Source: Thermodesulfobacteriota bacterium (GTDB lineage: Bacteria > Desulfobacterota > QYQD01). From it: 17,802 bases of DNA. A model generated the notes under the pieces. It had not been told where the DNA came from. It saw nothing but the letters and a program-made list of their open reading frames with translations, and did no database searches. Location of the stretch: positions 1 through 17,802 of the forward strand of contig JASEGX010000020.1 of the NCBI GenBank assembly GCA_030017815.1. Reading direction: 5' to 3'. This document shows positions 1 through 7,980 of this stretch, piece by piece (positions within the stretch are counted from its first letter, which is position 1; every line of letters begins with the position of its first letter). The position numbers and the translations under genes were made by a program.

Positions 1-225
1 TATCTGGATGTCTGTCTTATAGTGCCATTTTTTCCCTATTTTATCGATGACATTTATGGACAGGTCAAACGGGTAATCTCCGTACAGGAAGGGGATTCCC
101 CTGAAGAGGCCTATGAAGTGGCCGTAGAATTTATAGAGATAGAAGATGGCGTCAGAGAGAAATTGATTCAATTGACGTTTGAGAAACAAAGGGAGCTTTT
201 GCGGAGCAGGAGGGAGGGAAAATGA
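1..225 (+). CDS. PilZ-domain protein, C-terminal fragment (5' end outside window)
   Basis: The frame is open from base 1 to the TGA at 223-225, so this is the 3' end of a longer gene; an internal GTG at 22 is not a convincing start. The visible 74 residues read like the last strands and final helix of a PilZ domain: a 'YGQVKRV' strand, then 'YEVAVEFIEI', then a basic helix 'REKLIQLTFEKQRELLR'. PilZ domains bind cyclic di-GMP and usually change motility or exopolysaccharide output. The RxxxR and D/NxSxxG binding motifs would lie upstream and cannot be checked. The stop overlaps an ATG (ATGA, 222-225), and the signalling genes downstream follow without a gap, so this is probably part of the same operon. 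The family assignment rests on the C-terminal pattern only. Confidence 0.62.
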   Translation, partial: YLDVCLIVPFFPYFIDDIYGQVKRVISVQEGDSPEEAYEVAVEFIEIEDGVREKLIQLTFEKQRELLRSRREGK

Positions 226-290
226 GTTTGTTTTGGATTCCTCAAGCTGATAAGATAGGGGAAAAGAGCAGAGCAGGTACACGGCCTTGA
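222..290 (+). CDS. Possible 22-codon linker ORF between the PilZ and kinase genes
   Basis: An ATG at 222 overlaps the stop of the upstream gene (ATGA) and is preceded by a purine-rich Shine-Dalgarno stretch (aggagggagg, about 207-218). The frame encodes 22 residues beginning MSLFWIP and ends with a TGA at 288-290 that overlaps the TTG start of the kinase gene (TTGA). I recognise no family. It could be a translated microprotein, or simply a translational-coupling leader that carries ribosomes to the weak TTG start of the kinase. Coding status is uncertain because the ORF is so short. Confidence 0.3.
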   Translation: MSLFWIPQADKIGEKSRAGTRP

Positions 291-1087
291 AAGATAAATT
301 GATTCAGGAAGTAATCCGCCAGCATTATATGTCCGCTATCGGCCGGTTAATGAAGGGGGTGGCCCATAATATGAATGGGCCCTTACAGGTTCTATCTATT
401 CAGGTTGAACTTTTGAAAAAAATAATGGCTGAAGAGGGGAAGATTTTAGCTGACTTAGGCACATTATCTTCCTCCGGCGAGGGTGGAAAACTTCTGAAGG
501 ATCTTGAGAGTAAGCAAGAGATATGCGTTAAGAAGATCGGACAACTGGAAGAGGAACTGGAGCGGCTGCACGGCATGACGGATTTTATTGTTAATCGGTG
601 CAGCGCAAGCGAAGAGAACAACGCCAGTATGGTGGATTTCAATGAGGTAATAAAAGATGAGGTCATCCTCCTGCACGCAGACCTATTTTTTAAGCATAAG
701 GTCGAGAAGACACTAAAGTTAAAGGAATCTTTACCGCTGATCTCTGCCCGTTATCCGGACTTGAGCCAGGCCCTGAATCACATTCTCCAAAACGCAATAG
801 AAGCGGTTATTGACGCAGAGGAACGGGAAATCATCGTTGAAACCGGTCTGAATGGTGATAATGTCTTTGTTTCTGTACAGGATACAGGTTGCGGGATACC
901 TCCTTCAGCCCAGGAGAAGCTCTTTACCCCATTTTATACTACTAAACCCCATCCCCATCCCGGACTTGGTTTATTTTTAGCCAAGAAGATATTGGAACCA
1001 TTAAGAGCAAAGTTTAAGGTCGAAAGTGAACCGGGAATGACCCGGGTGGTGGTGTTTTTCCCCTATGAAAAGAAGGAGAAAAGGTGA
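287..1087 (+). CDS. Small soluble histidine kinase with an altered H-box
   Basis: This 266-residue protein has a HisKA-type dimerisation helix and a C-terminal HATPase_c domain, with no signal peptide or membrane segment. The H-box is 'VAHNMNGPLQ' with H27, followed by a long helical stretch to about residue 105. The ATPase domain shows an N-box (LNHILQNAIEA, 163-173), a G1 box (DTGCGIP, 199-205), an F-box (LFTPFYTT, 212-219) and a G2 box (GLGLF, 226-230). Position H+1 is Asn instead of the usual Glu/Asp, and H+4 is Gly instead of Asn/Thr, residues normally used for autokinase and phosphatase activity. The start chosen is TTG 287: the frame closes at 248-253, and the next start (ATG 329) lacks a ribosome site. 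The stop abuts the CheZ-like gene, so the two are probably co-translated. The partner regulator is unknown. Confidence 0.85.
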   Translation: MKDKLIQEVIRQHYMSAIGRLMKGVAHNMNGPLQVLSIQVELLKKIMAEEGKILADLGTLSSSGEGGKLLKDLESKQEICVKKIGQLEEELERLHGMTDFIVNRCSASEENNASMVDFNEVIKDEVILLHADLFFKHKVEKTLKLKESLPLISARYPDLSQALNHILQNAIEAVIDAEEREIIVETGLNGDNVFVSVQDTGCGIPPSAQEKLFTPFYTTKPHPHPGLGLFLAKKILEPLRAKFKVESEPGMTRVVVFFPYEKKEKR

Positions 1088-1837
1088 ATGAAGTTTGCAA
1101 ATGAAAAAACCATGAATGAGTTGGTGCGGAAGATTGGTCAATACGTTGCCGAGACCCTGGAGCCTACCTTTCGCGTTACACTGGAGACAGAGATAAGCAA
1201 GGCGCTGGACAGGGCTATAAATGAGGGCCAATTCTATAAATATATGAGCGAGGAATTTCAAAAAGGAATAACCGGACTGTTCAAAGAAATATCCGACTTC
1301 AAGAAGACAACCGTTCAAACCGAACCTTTCCGCCTTCCGGATGCCCGGGAGAATGCTGAGCAGATGCTGTCAGAGGCCTCTACCCAATTGGATTATATCT
1401 TTAAATCTACAGAGGAAGCGGCCACCAAGATATTGGACATCATAGAGAAGAACATGGGGGTTCAGGAAAGGACGTTAGCCCTTCTGGAAAAAGAAGGGGC
1501 AAAGGTTTCCAATAATGGTTTTGTTGACGAGCTTAAGGCTATAAACAGAGAGATACAAAATGATTATGTAGAGATTATGACTACCTTAAGCTTCCAGGAT
1601 CTTACCGGGCAACGCATCAAAAAGGTTGTGGGATTTTTATCATTTATTGAAAATGAAGTGCTGCGCCTGTTAATCTCAACCGGGATGAAGATAAAGGAGA
1701 AAGCGGCCTATCCGGATAAAGACGCAGAGCAGATCATTTCTGAGGCCGAAGCCAGGACGGATATTACTTTAAAAGGACCGCAGGACGGGACAAGCCAGGC
1801 GGATATAGATAAGTTATTGTCTGACCTGGGTCTTTAG
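1088..1837 (+). CDS. cheZ: CheZ-family chemotaxis phosphatase
   Basis: CheZ dephosphorylates CheY-P and so ends the signal to the flagellar switch. The 249-residue protein is almost all helical. Its active-site segment reads 'LSFQDLTGQRIKKV', matching the CheZ signature 'FQDLTGQ'; D171 and Q175 correspond to the catalytic D143 and Q147 of E. coli CheZ. The last 13 residues (QADIDKLLSDLGL) resemble the CheY-binding tail of E. coli CheZ (DDLLDSLGF). The N-terminal half is divergent but has the coiled-coil character expected of the CheZ four-helix bundle. The ATG directly follows the kinase stop (TGAATG), with a ribosome site (aaggagaaaagg) inside the kinase gene. No cheA or cheY is visible nearby, so its substrate may be a distant CheY or one of the receiver domains encoded downstream. 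Confidence 0.88.
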   Translation: MKFANEKTMNELVRKIGQYVAETLEPTFRVTLETEISKALDRAINEGQFYKYMSEEFQKGITGLFKEISDFKKTTVQTEPFRLPDARENAEQMLSEASTQLDYIFKSTEEAATKILDIIEKNMGVQERTLALLEKEGAKVSNNGFVDELKAINREIQNDYVEIMTTLSFQDLTGQRIKKVVGFLSFIENEVLRLLISTGMKIKEKAAYPDKDAEQIISEAEARTDITLKGPQDGTSQADIDKLLSDLGL

Positions 1838-1850
1838 GTAAATTTTAATC

Positions 1851-4427
1851 TTGACCGGAGATATTTACAGCCAGATTAAATCCTCAGGATACTTGCCGCC
1901 ACTTCCTCAAGTTGTGGCCGAACTCATGCGGGCTACCCTGAGCGATAAAACTTCTATAAGCGATATAGCCAAAATAATCCAGCGAGATCCTTCCCTTACC
2001 GGTTATGTGCTAAAGGTCGTAAATTCTCCCTTTTATGGTCTAAGCCGGAAGATTACCACGCCTTCTCAGGCCATCGTGATCCTGGGTCTCAGGGCCGTTC
2101 AGAATATCAGCCTGACCGCTTCTGTTTTCCAGACCTTTCATGGGGTGAAAACAAAAGGCGCCTTTAGTGTCGAGCGATTCTGGTGGCATTCCCTGGCCTG
2201 CGCCCTGACCAACAAGCATCTGTCCGAAGAGGTCGGTTATGACAACAGCGAAGAGGCTTTTGTGGCCGGACTGCTGCACGATATCGGCAAACTGGTTCTC
2301 TATACAAACTTTAGCAGTGATTATGAAATAGTAGTCAAGAAACATCGGGAAGGAGAGAACCTGATTGTAACGGAAGAGAGCTTCTTCGGGACCAATCACG
2401 CGGATATTGGCGGATGGATTCTGGATTCGTGGAACCTCCAGCCATTCCTGGTGGATGCGGTTCGTTATCATCACCAGCCCCTTAAGAGAATAGTAACCGC
2501 CTTGCCCTTAGTCAAGACAACTTATCTGGCCAATGTACTATCTCATGCCATATTTGAAACCGGCGCTGAGGCCGGGCTTGGAAAAGAAGCAGAACTAGTG
2601 AGTAAATTACTGGGGGTGCCCTTAGATTATATAGATAAATTAAGCGAAAAACTGGCCAAAGATATTGGAGAGCTTGCTGAGTGTATGGGTATTACGGTTG
2701 AGTCCCCCGGTCTTTTACTCTCTCCGGCTATTAGTTACGGGCAGTTGGATGATCTTTCAGAGAAGAAACAGAAAGAGATATGCGCGGCTATTAAGGATGT
2801 TTCACTTCTATTAGGGATGTTAAGAGCGCTCCTCGAGGCCAGGGATCGCGAAGAGGCTATTGATATAATTTTTGAGGCCCTTTCTATCCTGTTTTCCTTT
2901 GAATCAGCTCTTCTCATGCTGGTGGATAATAATGGACACAAGTTGGTCGGCAAAAGGGCCTTCGGCACCAAACAGGACGGCCTGGCTGAGAAGATAACCA
3001 TTCAACTGGATAAAGACGGCAGTATCTGGCAGGAGGCATTGACCTCAAAGTGCATAGCCCGCTCCAGGGAATTTTTCCGCAACCATTCATATACGATAAT
3101 AGACGAACAGATCGGGAATCTCCTCAAGGCCAAAGATTTTATTGTTGTTCCGCTGATACACGCCGGAGAAATCTTTGGCGTGCTGGCTCTATGTGCGGAA
3201 AAATCATGGGATGAATCACAGGAGAGCTTACTGCAGGTTTTGGCCGTTCACGTGGCCAGCGCCTTAAAAACTCATAATCTTAGAGAGCAGTTATTTGAAG
3301 CCGACCGCCTTAATAAAACTATAGTCTATCACGCCCCGATTGGCCTTATTTCCCTGGATAAGGACGGGAGGATTACGCGTTTTAACCCGATGGCTAAAAA
3401 AGTCTTTGAGATACCGGCCGTCAGGAGCATGACCGGCCTTAATATCTGTGATGTTTTCGATGTGCAGGCAGATATTCTTAAGGAAAGGTTTGCGCCGCTC
3501 CTTTCCGGGCGTTATCAGGAGATAGCTCCTTTTGAATATCGTGCTCCATCCGGCAAAACCTATTGGTTGTGCGGCAAAGGGGTGCCCTTAGAAGACCGGG
3601 ACCACCTTAAGGGTTTTCTGATCCTGATGGAGGATGTGACCGAGCGCATCCTGGCCGAAGAGACCATGCAGAATTATGCCGCTTCCTTAGAAGAGCGGGT
3701 AAAAACAAAGACCCGGGCCCTGGAAGAAAGTCAGGCCCAGCTCTTGCGTGCCGCGCGTCTTGCGGCTACCGGACGTCTCGCCCGTAGAGTGGCCCACGAA
3801 GTGAATAATCCGCTGGGTATAATACGCAACTATTTACAAATTATGAGCCTCAAGATGCCGGAAGACGATCCGAAGAAGGAATCAATGCGTATTATAGATG
3901 AAGAAATAAGCCGTATCGCTTCTATAATTCAACAGTTAGTGGATTTTTCCCGGGCGGAGATGGTTAATCTTCAACGCCTGGATATTAATAATCTTCTTCA
4001 GGACCTGGTCAAGATTATGCGGGAGTCTTATCAAAAGCAGGGCGTTACCATGATTTTAGATTTGTCAGAGAGTCCGGCTTATGCTAATGTAGATATTGAT
4101 AAGATCAAGCAGGTCTTTATTAACCTGATCAAGAATGCGGTTGAGGCCATGCCGGGCGGCGGTGAGATTCGATTAGCTACGCGCCTGAGGGAGAAAAAAG
4201 ACGGAAGGAATCTGGTGGCCGTTGAGGTGGCTGATACAGGAGCGGGTATCCCTGAGGACGTCAAAAAACATATATTTGAACCTTTCTATAGCAGTAAGGG
4301 ATTATCTAATTCCGGACTCGGGCTTTCAGTTTCTTATGGTATCATCAAGGCCTTGGGCGGTGACATCGCAGTGGAGAGCGCCATAGGGAAGGGCGCGACC
4401 TTTACTGTTTTTCTTCCCGCAGGTTAA
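1851..4427 (+). CDS. HDOD-GAF-PAS histidine kinase
   Basis: This 858-residue cytoplasmic multi-domain sensor kinase has, in order, an HDOD domain (about 14-215), a linker, a GAF domain (about 325-475), a PAS domain (about 487-605), a coiled-coil, HisKA (about 635-705) and HATPase_c (about 750-857). The HDOD part carries 'QRDPSLTGYVLKVVNSPFYG', a retained HDIGK (143-147) and a terminal HHQP (207-210). The kinase H-box is canonical: H649 in 'AHEVNNPLG'. The ATPase domain has N-box 'NLIKNAVEAM', G1 'DTGAGIP', F-box 'FEPFYSSK' and G2 'GLGLS'. TTG 1851 is the only start after the in-frame stop at 1839-1841; its ribosome site is weak. HDOD fused to a kinase suggests that a cytoplasmic signal gates phosphorylation. 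Its likely partner is the hybrid kinase encoded next or an unlinked regulator. Confidence 0.93.
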   Translation: MTGDIYSQIKSSGYLPPLPQVVAELMRATLSDKTSISDIAKIIQRDPSLTGYVLKVVNSPFYGLSRKITTPSQAIVILGLRAVQNISLTASVFQTFHGVKTKGAFSVERFWWHSLACALTNKHLSEEVGYDNSEEAFVAGLLHDIGKLVLYTNFSSDYEIVVKKHREGENLIVTEESFFGTNHADIGGWILDSWNLQPFLVDAVRYHHQPLKRIVTALPLVKTTYLANVLSHAIFETGAEAGLGKEAELVSKLLGVPLDYIDKLSEKLAKDIGELAECMGITVESPGLLLSPAISYGQLDDLSEKKQKEICAAIKDVSLLLGMLRALLEARDREEAIDIIFEALSILFSFESALLMLVDNNGHKLVGKRAFGTKQDGLAEKITIQLDKDGSIWQEALTSKCIARSREFFRNHSYTIIDEQIGNLLKAKDFIVVPLIHAGEIFGVLALCAEKSWDESQESLLQVLAVHVASALKTHNLREQLFEADRLNKTIVYHAPIGLISLDKDGRITRFNPMAKKVFEIPAVRSMTGLNICDVFDVQADILKERFAPLLSGRYQEIAPFEYRAPSGKTYWLCGKGVPLEDRDHLKGFLILMEDVTERILAEETMQNYAASLEERVKTKTRALEESQAQLLRAARLAATGRLARRVAHEVNNPLGIIRNYLQIMSLKMPEDDPKKESMRIIDEEISRIASIIQQLVDFSRAEMVNLQRLDINNLLQDLVKIMRESYQKQGVTMILDLSESPAYANVDIDKIKQVFINLIKNAVEAMPGGGEIRLATRLREKKDGRNLVAVEVADTGAGIPEDVKKHIFEPFYSSKGLSNSGLGLSVSYGIIKALGGDIAVESAIGKGATFTVFLPAG

Positions 4428-4481
4428 GACGGGAAGGTGTGGCTTAGAGGGATATCGCTCGTGGAGGAATAAGCAGGCCCA

Positions 4482-6326
4482 ATGCATAATATTTTGATTA
4501 TTGATGATGAAAAACGGATGCGTGACAGCCTCAAGGTGCTTCTTTCGGGTGAAGGTTATGAGGTTGAAACCGCCGATAATTGTCAGGGCGGTATAGAGTG
4601 TCTGAAAAAAGGCCCTTATGCCCTGGTGGTTACGGACTTGGTTACTCCCCGATTGACCGGCTTTGAGGTGATGGACCATGTGGCCAAACATTGTCCTGAG
4701 ACCTTAGTTATTGCTATGACCGGTTATGCCTCTCTGGACTCGGCCGTAGAGGCTATGCGCAGAGGCGCCTATGACTATATAGTTAAGCCCTTCAATTTTG
4801 ACGTCATGAAATTGACGGTGGAGAGGGCTATAGATCGGGTCAACCTTTCCCGGCGGGTCAGGAAAACTGAAGAAAAATATAAATTGCTCGTAGAAGAAAT
4901 AAACGATGGTTACTTTGTCTTACAGGATAAGAAATTGGTATATGCGAACAAGACCTTTGCCGGCATGTTGGGTTATAAACCAGAGGATATAACAGGCCGG
5001 GATTTTACGTATTTTATCGGTCTTGGGACTTATCCTAAATTTGAGCAGTTACTATTGACCGAAAATGGAGATTCTGTCCAGGAGGAATTTCATTTTAAAA
5101 GTAAAGAAGGGGTAGATGTCCCTGTAGAGATTCGGGTGACGCGGACTTATACGGATGATCAGCCTTCCCTGGTAGGGATATGCCGGGACATAAGAGAAAG
5201 AAAGGCCTTATGGGATAAGATAATACGTTCGGAGAAACTGGCCTCACTAGGGGGACTTATTGCCGGGATTGCCCATGAATTGAACAACAAACTTACCCCG
5301 GTTCTGGCCTATGCCGAGCTGATGGGGGATTCTACGCTGGATCCTCAGAACCGGCGGCGGATTGATATTATCGCTAATTCGGCCATGGGAGCTAAAAAGG
5401 TCGTGGAATCGCTTCTCCTCTTCGCCCGTCAGGAAAAACCGCAGAGGAAGCGTATTGACATCAATGAAGTCATCCATAACGCCCTCAACTTGTTACAATA
5501 TCAGTTTAAGAATGAAAAAATCGCCCTGAGACTGGATCTTAATCCTGATCTGCCGGATATCTTTGCCGATTTTCATCAAATGGAACAGGTTTTCCTGAAT
5601 ATAATCAAAAATGCCTTTCAGGCCATGGATGGGACAGGCGGACAATTAACCATTTTTTCACTGAGTGATGAGAAAGATATTATAGTAGAAATTTCAGACA
5701 CAGGTGTTGGTATTTCCCCGGAAATCCTGCCGATTATTTTTGATCCGTTTTTTACCACCAAGGCCGAAGGTAAGGGAACAGGGTTAGGATTGAGTCTTTG
5801 TCATGGCATCGTGCAGGAGCATGGAGGCGAAATATCGGTGACCAGCGAGCCGGGCCGGACGACCTTTCAGGTTAAATTACCTTTAAACAGGCCTGAAGTT
5901 AACCACGGGCAATATAGATATTCATCTGACGATAGTACGGAAAAAGGAGTTCGTAAGACCATCCTGGTTATTGATGATGAGGAAAGCATCTCCCTTCTTT
6001 TAAGTGAACTGCTGGAAGGTAAATATGAGGTCGCAAGGGTGTCGAATGGGCATGAGGCATTGAAGGTGATGGCTAACAAGGAATTCGATTTAATTATATC
6101 GGACATTAAAATGCCTGGTATGGATGGTATGGAATTTTTTAAATGGATTGAGGCGAACAAGCCGTTGTATAAAAGGAAAATAGTTTTTACCACAGGGATT
6201 ACATTTGACGCTGAAGTCCACGCCTTTCTGGAGAGCACAAAAAACTCTTATCTTACTAAACCCTTCAAAATCGCCCAGCTTATGGAGGCCGTAGAGACGA
6301 CATTAATGAAGAGCGAGGGGCAATGA
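4482..6326 (+). CDS. Hybrid histidine kinase REC-PAS-HisKA-HATPase-REC
   Basis: This 614-residue soluble hybrid kinase has receivers at both ends. REC1 (about 2-120) has the acidic pair D8/D9, phospho-acceptor D52, T80 and K102; the loop after D52 reads LVTPRLTG rather than the usual xxMPxMDG. A PAS domain (about 130-240) follows. HisKA has H265 in 'AHELNNKLTPVL', with Lys where Pro is usual. HATPase_c has N-box 'NIIKNAFQAM', G1 'DTGVGIS', F-box 'FDPFFTTK' and G2 'GTGLGLS'. REC2 (about 492-612) has D498/D499, D541 in 'SDIKMPGMDG', T570 and K593. ATG 4482 is preceded by GGAGGA at 4463-4468, a somewhat long spacing; the in-frame GTG upstream is closed by a TAA. It ends the + strand signalling cluster and could pass phosphate within itself or receive it from the HDOD kinase upstream. 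Confidence 0.93.
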   Translation: MHNILIIDDEKRMRDSLKVLLSGEGYEVETADNCQGGIECLKKGPYALVVTDLVTPRLTGFEVMDHVAKHCPETLVIAMTGYASLDSAVEAMRRGAYDYIVKPFNFDVMKLTVERAIDRVNLSRRVRKTEEKYKLLVEEINDGYFVLQDKKLVYANKTFAGMLGYKPEDITGRDFTYFIGLGTYPKFEQLLLTENGDSVQEEFHFKSKEGVDVPVEIRVTRTYTDDQPSLVGICRDIRERKALWDKIIRSEKLASLGGLIAGIAHELNNKLTPVLAYAELMGDSTLDPQNRRRIDIIANSAMGAKKVVESLLLFARQEKPQRKRIDINEVIHNALNLLQYQFKNEKIALRLDLNPDLPDIFADFHQMEQVFLNIIKNAFQAMDGTGGQLTIFSLSDEKDIIVEISDTGVGISPEILPIIFDPFFTTKAEGKGTGLGLSLCHGIVQEHGGEISVTSEPGRTTFQVKLPLNRPEVNHGQYRYSSDDSTEKGVRKTILVIDDEESISLLLSELLEGKYEVARVSNGHEALKVMANKEFDLIISDIKMPGMDGMEFFKWIEANKPLYKRKIVFTTGITFDAEVHAFLESTKNSYLTKPFKIAQLMEAVETTLMKSEGQ

Positions 6327-6338
6327 GTCGGGAGGAGT

Positions 6339-6376
6339 GTTACGAGTTACGAGTTTTTTAACCCGAACCCCGTAAC
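6339..6376. repeat. Palindromic 7-bp-phased repeat, possible terminator hairpin between converging genes
   Basis: Two GTTACGA units run into a second arm, giving an inverted repeat of 17-nt arms (6339-6355 and 6360-6376) that match at 13 of 17 positions around a TTTT loop. It occupies almost the whole gap between the hybrid kinase (+) and motB (-). It could act as a bidirectional transcription end; there is no clean T-tract after the stem, so that role is only inferred. Confidence 0.55.
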
Positions 6377-6377
6377 T

Positions 6378-7133
6378 TTATTCTGGTTCTTCTTTCGCCT
6401 TTGAGCGCAGTATAACTATATCCACCCGTCTATTTTTAGACCGTCCGTCTTCGTTATCATTCGGGGCTACCGGGCGATATTCGCCGTAGCCGGCCGCTGA
6501 CAGTTTCCTGGGGTCAAACGGATGGTATGTTAAGAGATGCCGGATGATCGCTGAGGCCCGGGCTGTTGATAATTCCCAGTTGGATGGGAATTGGGGTGTA
6601 TTGATGGGTACATTGTCCGTGTGTCCTTCAACGCGGATATGGCCCGGTGCTCTTAAGAGGGTCTGGGCTATCTCGTCCAGAACGGGTTTTACATCTTCGC
6701 GGATAGTGGCCCGGCCGATATCAAAAAACACCTTGTCCGCAATACTGATAACCATACCACGTTCATCGATAGAGATGCTGACGGCCTGATTTAATCCCTT
6801 CTCCTTGGCCTCCAGGGATTTTTTGATTTCTTCGGCGGCCTTCTTTATTTCCGCCTCTTTATACCCGGCGCCCTTATCGCTTACGAAACTGGGTTGAGCG
6901 GGAACGTTTGCACCAGGCATTACACTTCTGCCTCCTCCACTTATCTCCGACAGGGGGATAGCGCCGAAGGCCCGCTGGATGGAGTCCATAACATAACCCA
7001 TCTTTTGGCCATCCACGCGGGACGAGGCATACATAGTGACAAAAAAGGCGAACAGCAGGGTGATGAAGTCCGCATATGAGACCAGCCATCGTTCATGATT
7101 GGCGTGTTCTTCGTGTTTTTTCTTTCTGCCCAT
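6378..7133 (-). CDS. motB: Flagellar motor stator protein MotB
   Basis: MotB anchors the stator to peptidoglycan and forms the ion channel with MotA. The 251-residue protein has a short basic cytoplasmic N-terminus, one membrane helix (about 16-37, 'WLVSYADFITLLFAFFVTMY') containing the essential Asp at D22, a linker (about 60-115), and an OmpA-like peptidoglycan-binding domain (about 120-243) with 'VEGHTDNVPI', 'NWELSTARA' and 'RSKNRRVDIVI'. The length is slightly short of E. coli MotB but normal for the family. It begins 6 nt after the motA stop, so the two are co-transcribed. Whether the pair uses protons or sodium cannot be decided by eye from the channel helix. Confidence 0.95.
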   Translation of the reverse strand: MGRKKKHEEHANHERWLVSYADFITLLFAFFVTMYASSRVDGQKMGYVMDSIQRAFGAIPLSEISGGGRSVMPGANVPAQPSFVSDKGAGYKEAEIKKAAEEIKKSLEAKEKGLNQAVSISIDERGMVISIADKVFFDIGRATIREDVKPVLDEIAQTLLRAPGHIRVEGHTDNVPINTPQFPSNWELSTARASAIIRHLLTYHPFDPRKLSAAGYGEYRPVAPNDNEDGRSKNRRVDIVILRSKAKEEPE

Positions 7134-7139
7134 AGTTAT

Positions 7140-7928
7140 CTATCCTTTTTCGCGTACGGCTTGGGGCGGCGGATTTTCCTTAGCGGCCTCAGACAGGAAG
7201 GATTTAAGCTTTTCTTCAATAATGCGTGGATTTTCACCGATGGAGACGGCCACCACTCCTTCCAGCATCATTTCCTTAGTAATTATACCGTCGCGGTTCC
7301 TTAGTTTTAATTTATTGCCGATGGGCAGGAAGAGCAGATTGGCCGCGCCCACCCCATAGACGGTAGCCACGAAGGCTACGGCAATCCCAGGCCCCAGCTT
7401 GCTCGGGTCATCAAGGTTCTCCATAACATGAATCAGCCCCAAGACCGCCCCTATGATGCCAATGGTTGGCGAATACCCGCCGGCTGACTCAAATATCTTG
7501 CCGGCTACAGCGCCGTATTCTTCTGTATATTCTAATTCCGTTTCCATGGTCTCGCGAATAGACTTTGGCTCGATACCGTCAATAGCCAGCATGAGGGCTT
7601 TTTTTAGGAAAGGGTGCTCTATATCCTGGGCGTCTTTTTCCAGGGATAGGATCCCTTCTTTGCGGGCTTTGTTGGCAAAGCTGGTTATCTGGGCGATAAT
7701 TTGATAAGGCTCCTCTTTCGGTTCGCTCAATACGGTGCCGAGACTTTTTACAGCGCCGATAATATCCTTAAGGGGAAAGCTGACAAATACAGCCCCAAAT
7801 GTCCCCCCGAAAACAATGACGGCCGCGGTTCCCTGTGTGATGCTGCTCAGGTGGCCGCCTTCCAGTATCTGTCCGCCGACTATGGCGCCTATGCCTAAGA
7901 TTAAGCCGATAATGGTTGCTATATCCAT
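7140..7928 (-). CDS. motA: Flagellar motor stator protein MotA
   Basis: MotA provides the membrane and cytoplasmic parts of the stator that push on FliG. The 262-residue protein has the expected layout: two N-terminal membrane helices (about 4-21 and 33-52), a large cytoplasmic loop with the family pattern 'ARKEGILSLE' (88-97) carrying charged residues that contact FliG, and two C-terminal helices (about 150-170 and 180-203) with 'SPTIGIIGAVLGLI' and 'ATVYGVGAANLLFLP'. The loop and helix prolines typical of the family are kept. It is the first gene of the motAB operon and lies about 45-50 nt downstream of a strong FliA-type promoter. The ribosome site before the ATG is weak. Confidence 0.96.
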   Translation of the reverse strand: MDIATIIGLILGIGAIVGGQILEGGHLSSITQGTAAVIVFGGTFGAVFVSFPLKDIIGAVKSLGTVLSEPKEEPYQIIAQITSFANKARKEGILSLEKDAQDIEHPFLKKALMLAIDGIEPKSIRETMETELEYTEEYGAVAGKIFESAGGYSPTIGIIGAVLGLIHVMENLDDPSKLGPGIAVAFVATVYGVGAANLLFLPIGNKLKLRNRDGIITKEMMLEGVVAVSIGENPRIIEEKLKSFLSEAAKENPPPQAVREKG

Positions 7929-7980
7929 AATGTCTTATGTGGCTATTAGTGGTATTTATCTTCCGGGGTTTTACATCTTG

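Noticed and set aside
2040..2474. 144-residue minus-strand ORF
   Set aside because: It is an antisense shadow of the HDOD domain of the kinase gene, with no family resemblance or ribosome site.
4572..4579. GCCGATAA inside the hybrid kinase gene as a second FliA promoter
   Set aside because: It lies in coding sequence and has no TAAA box at the right distance.
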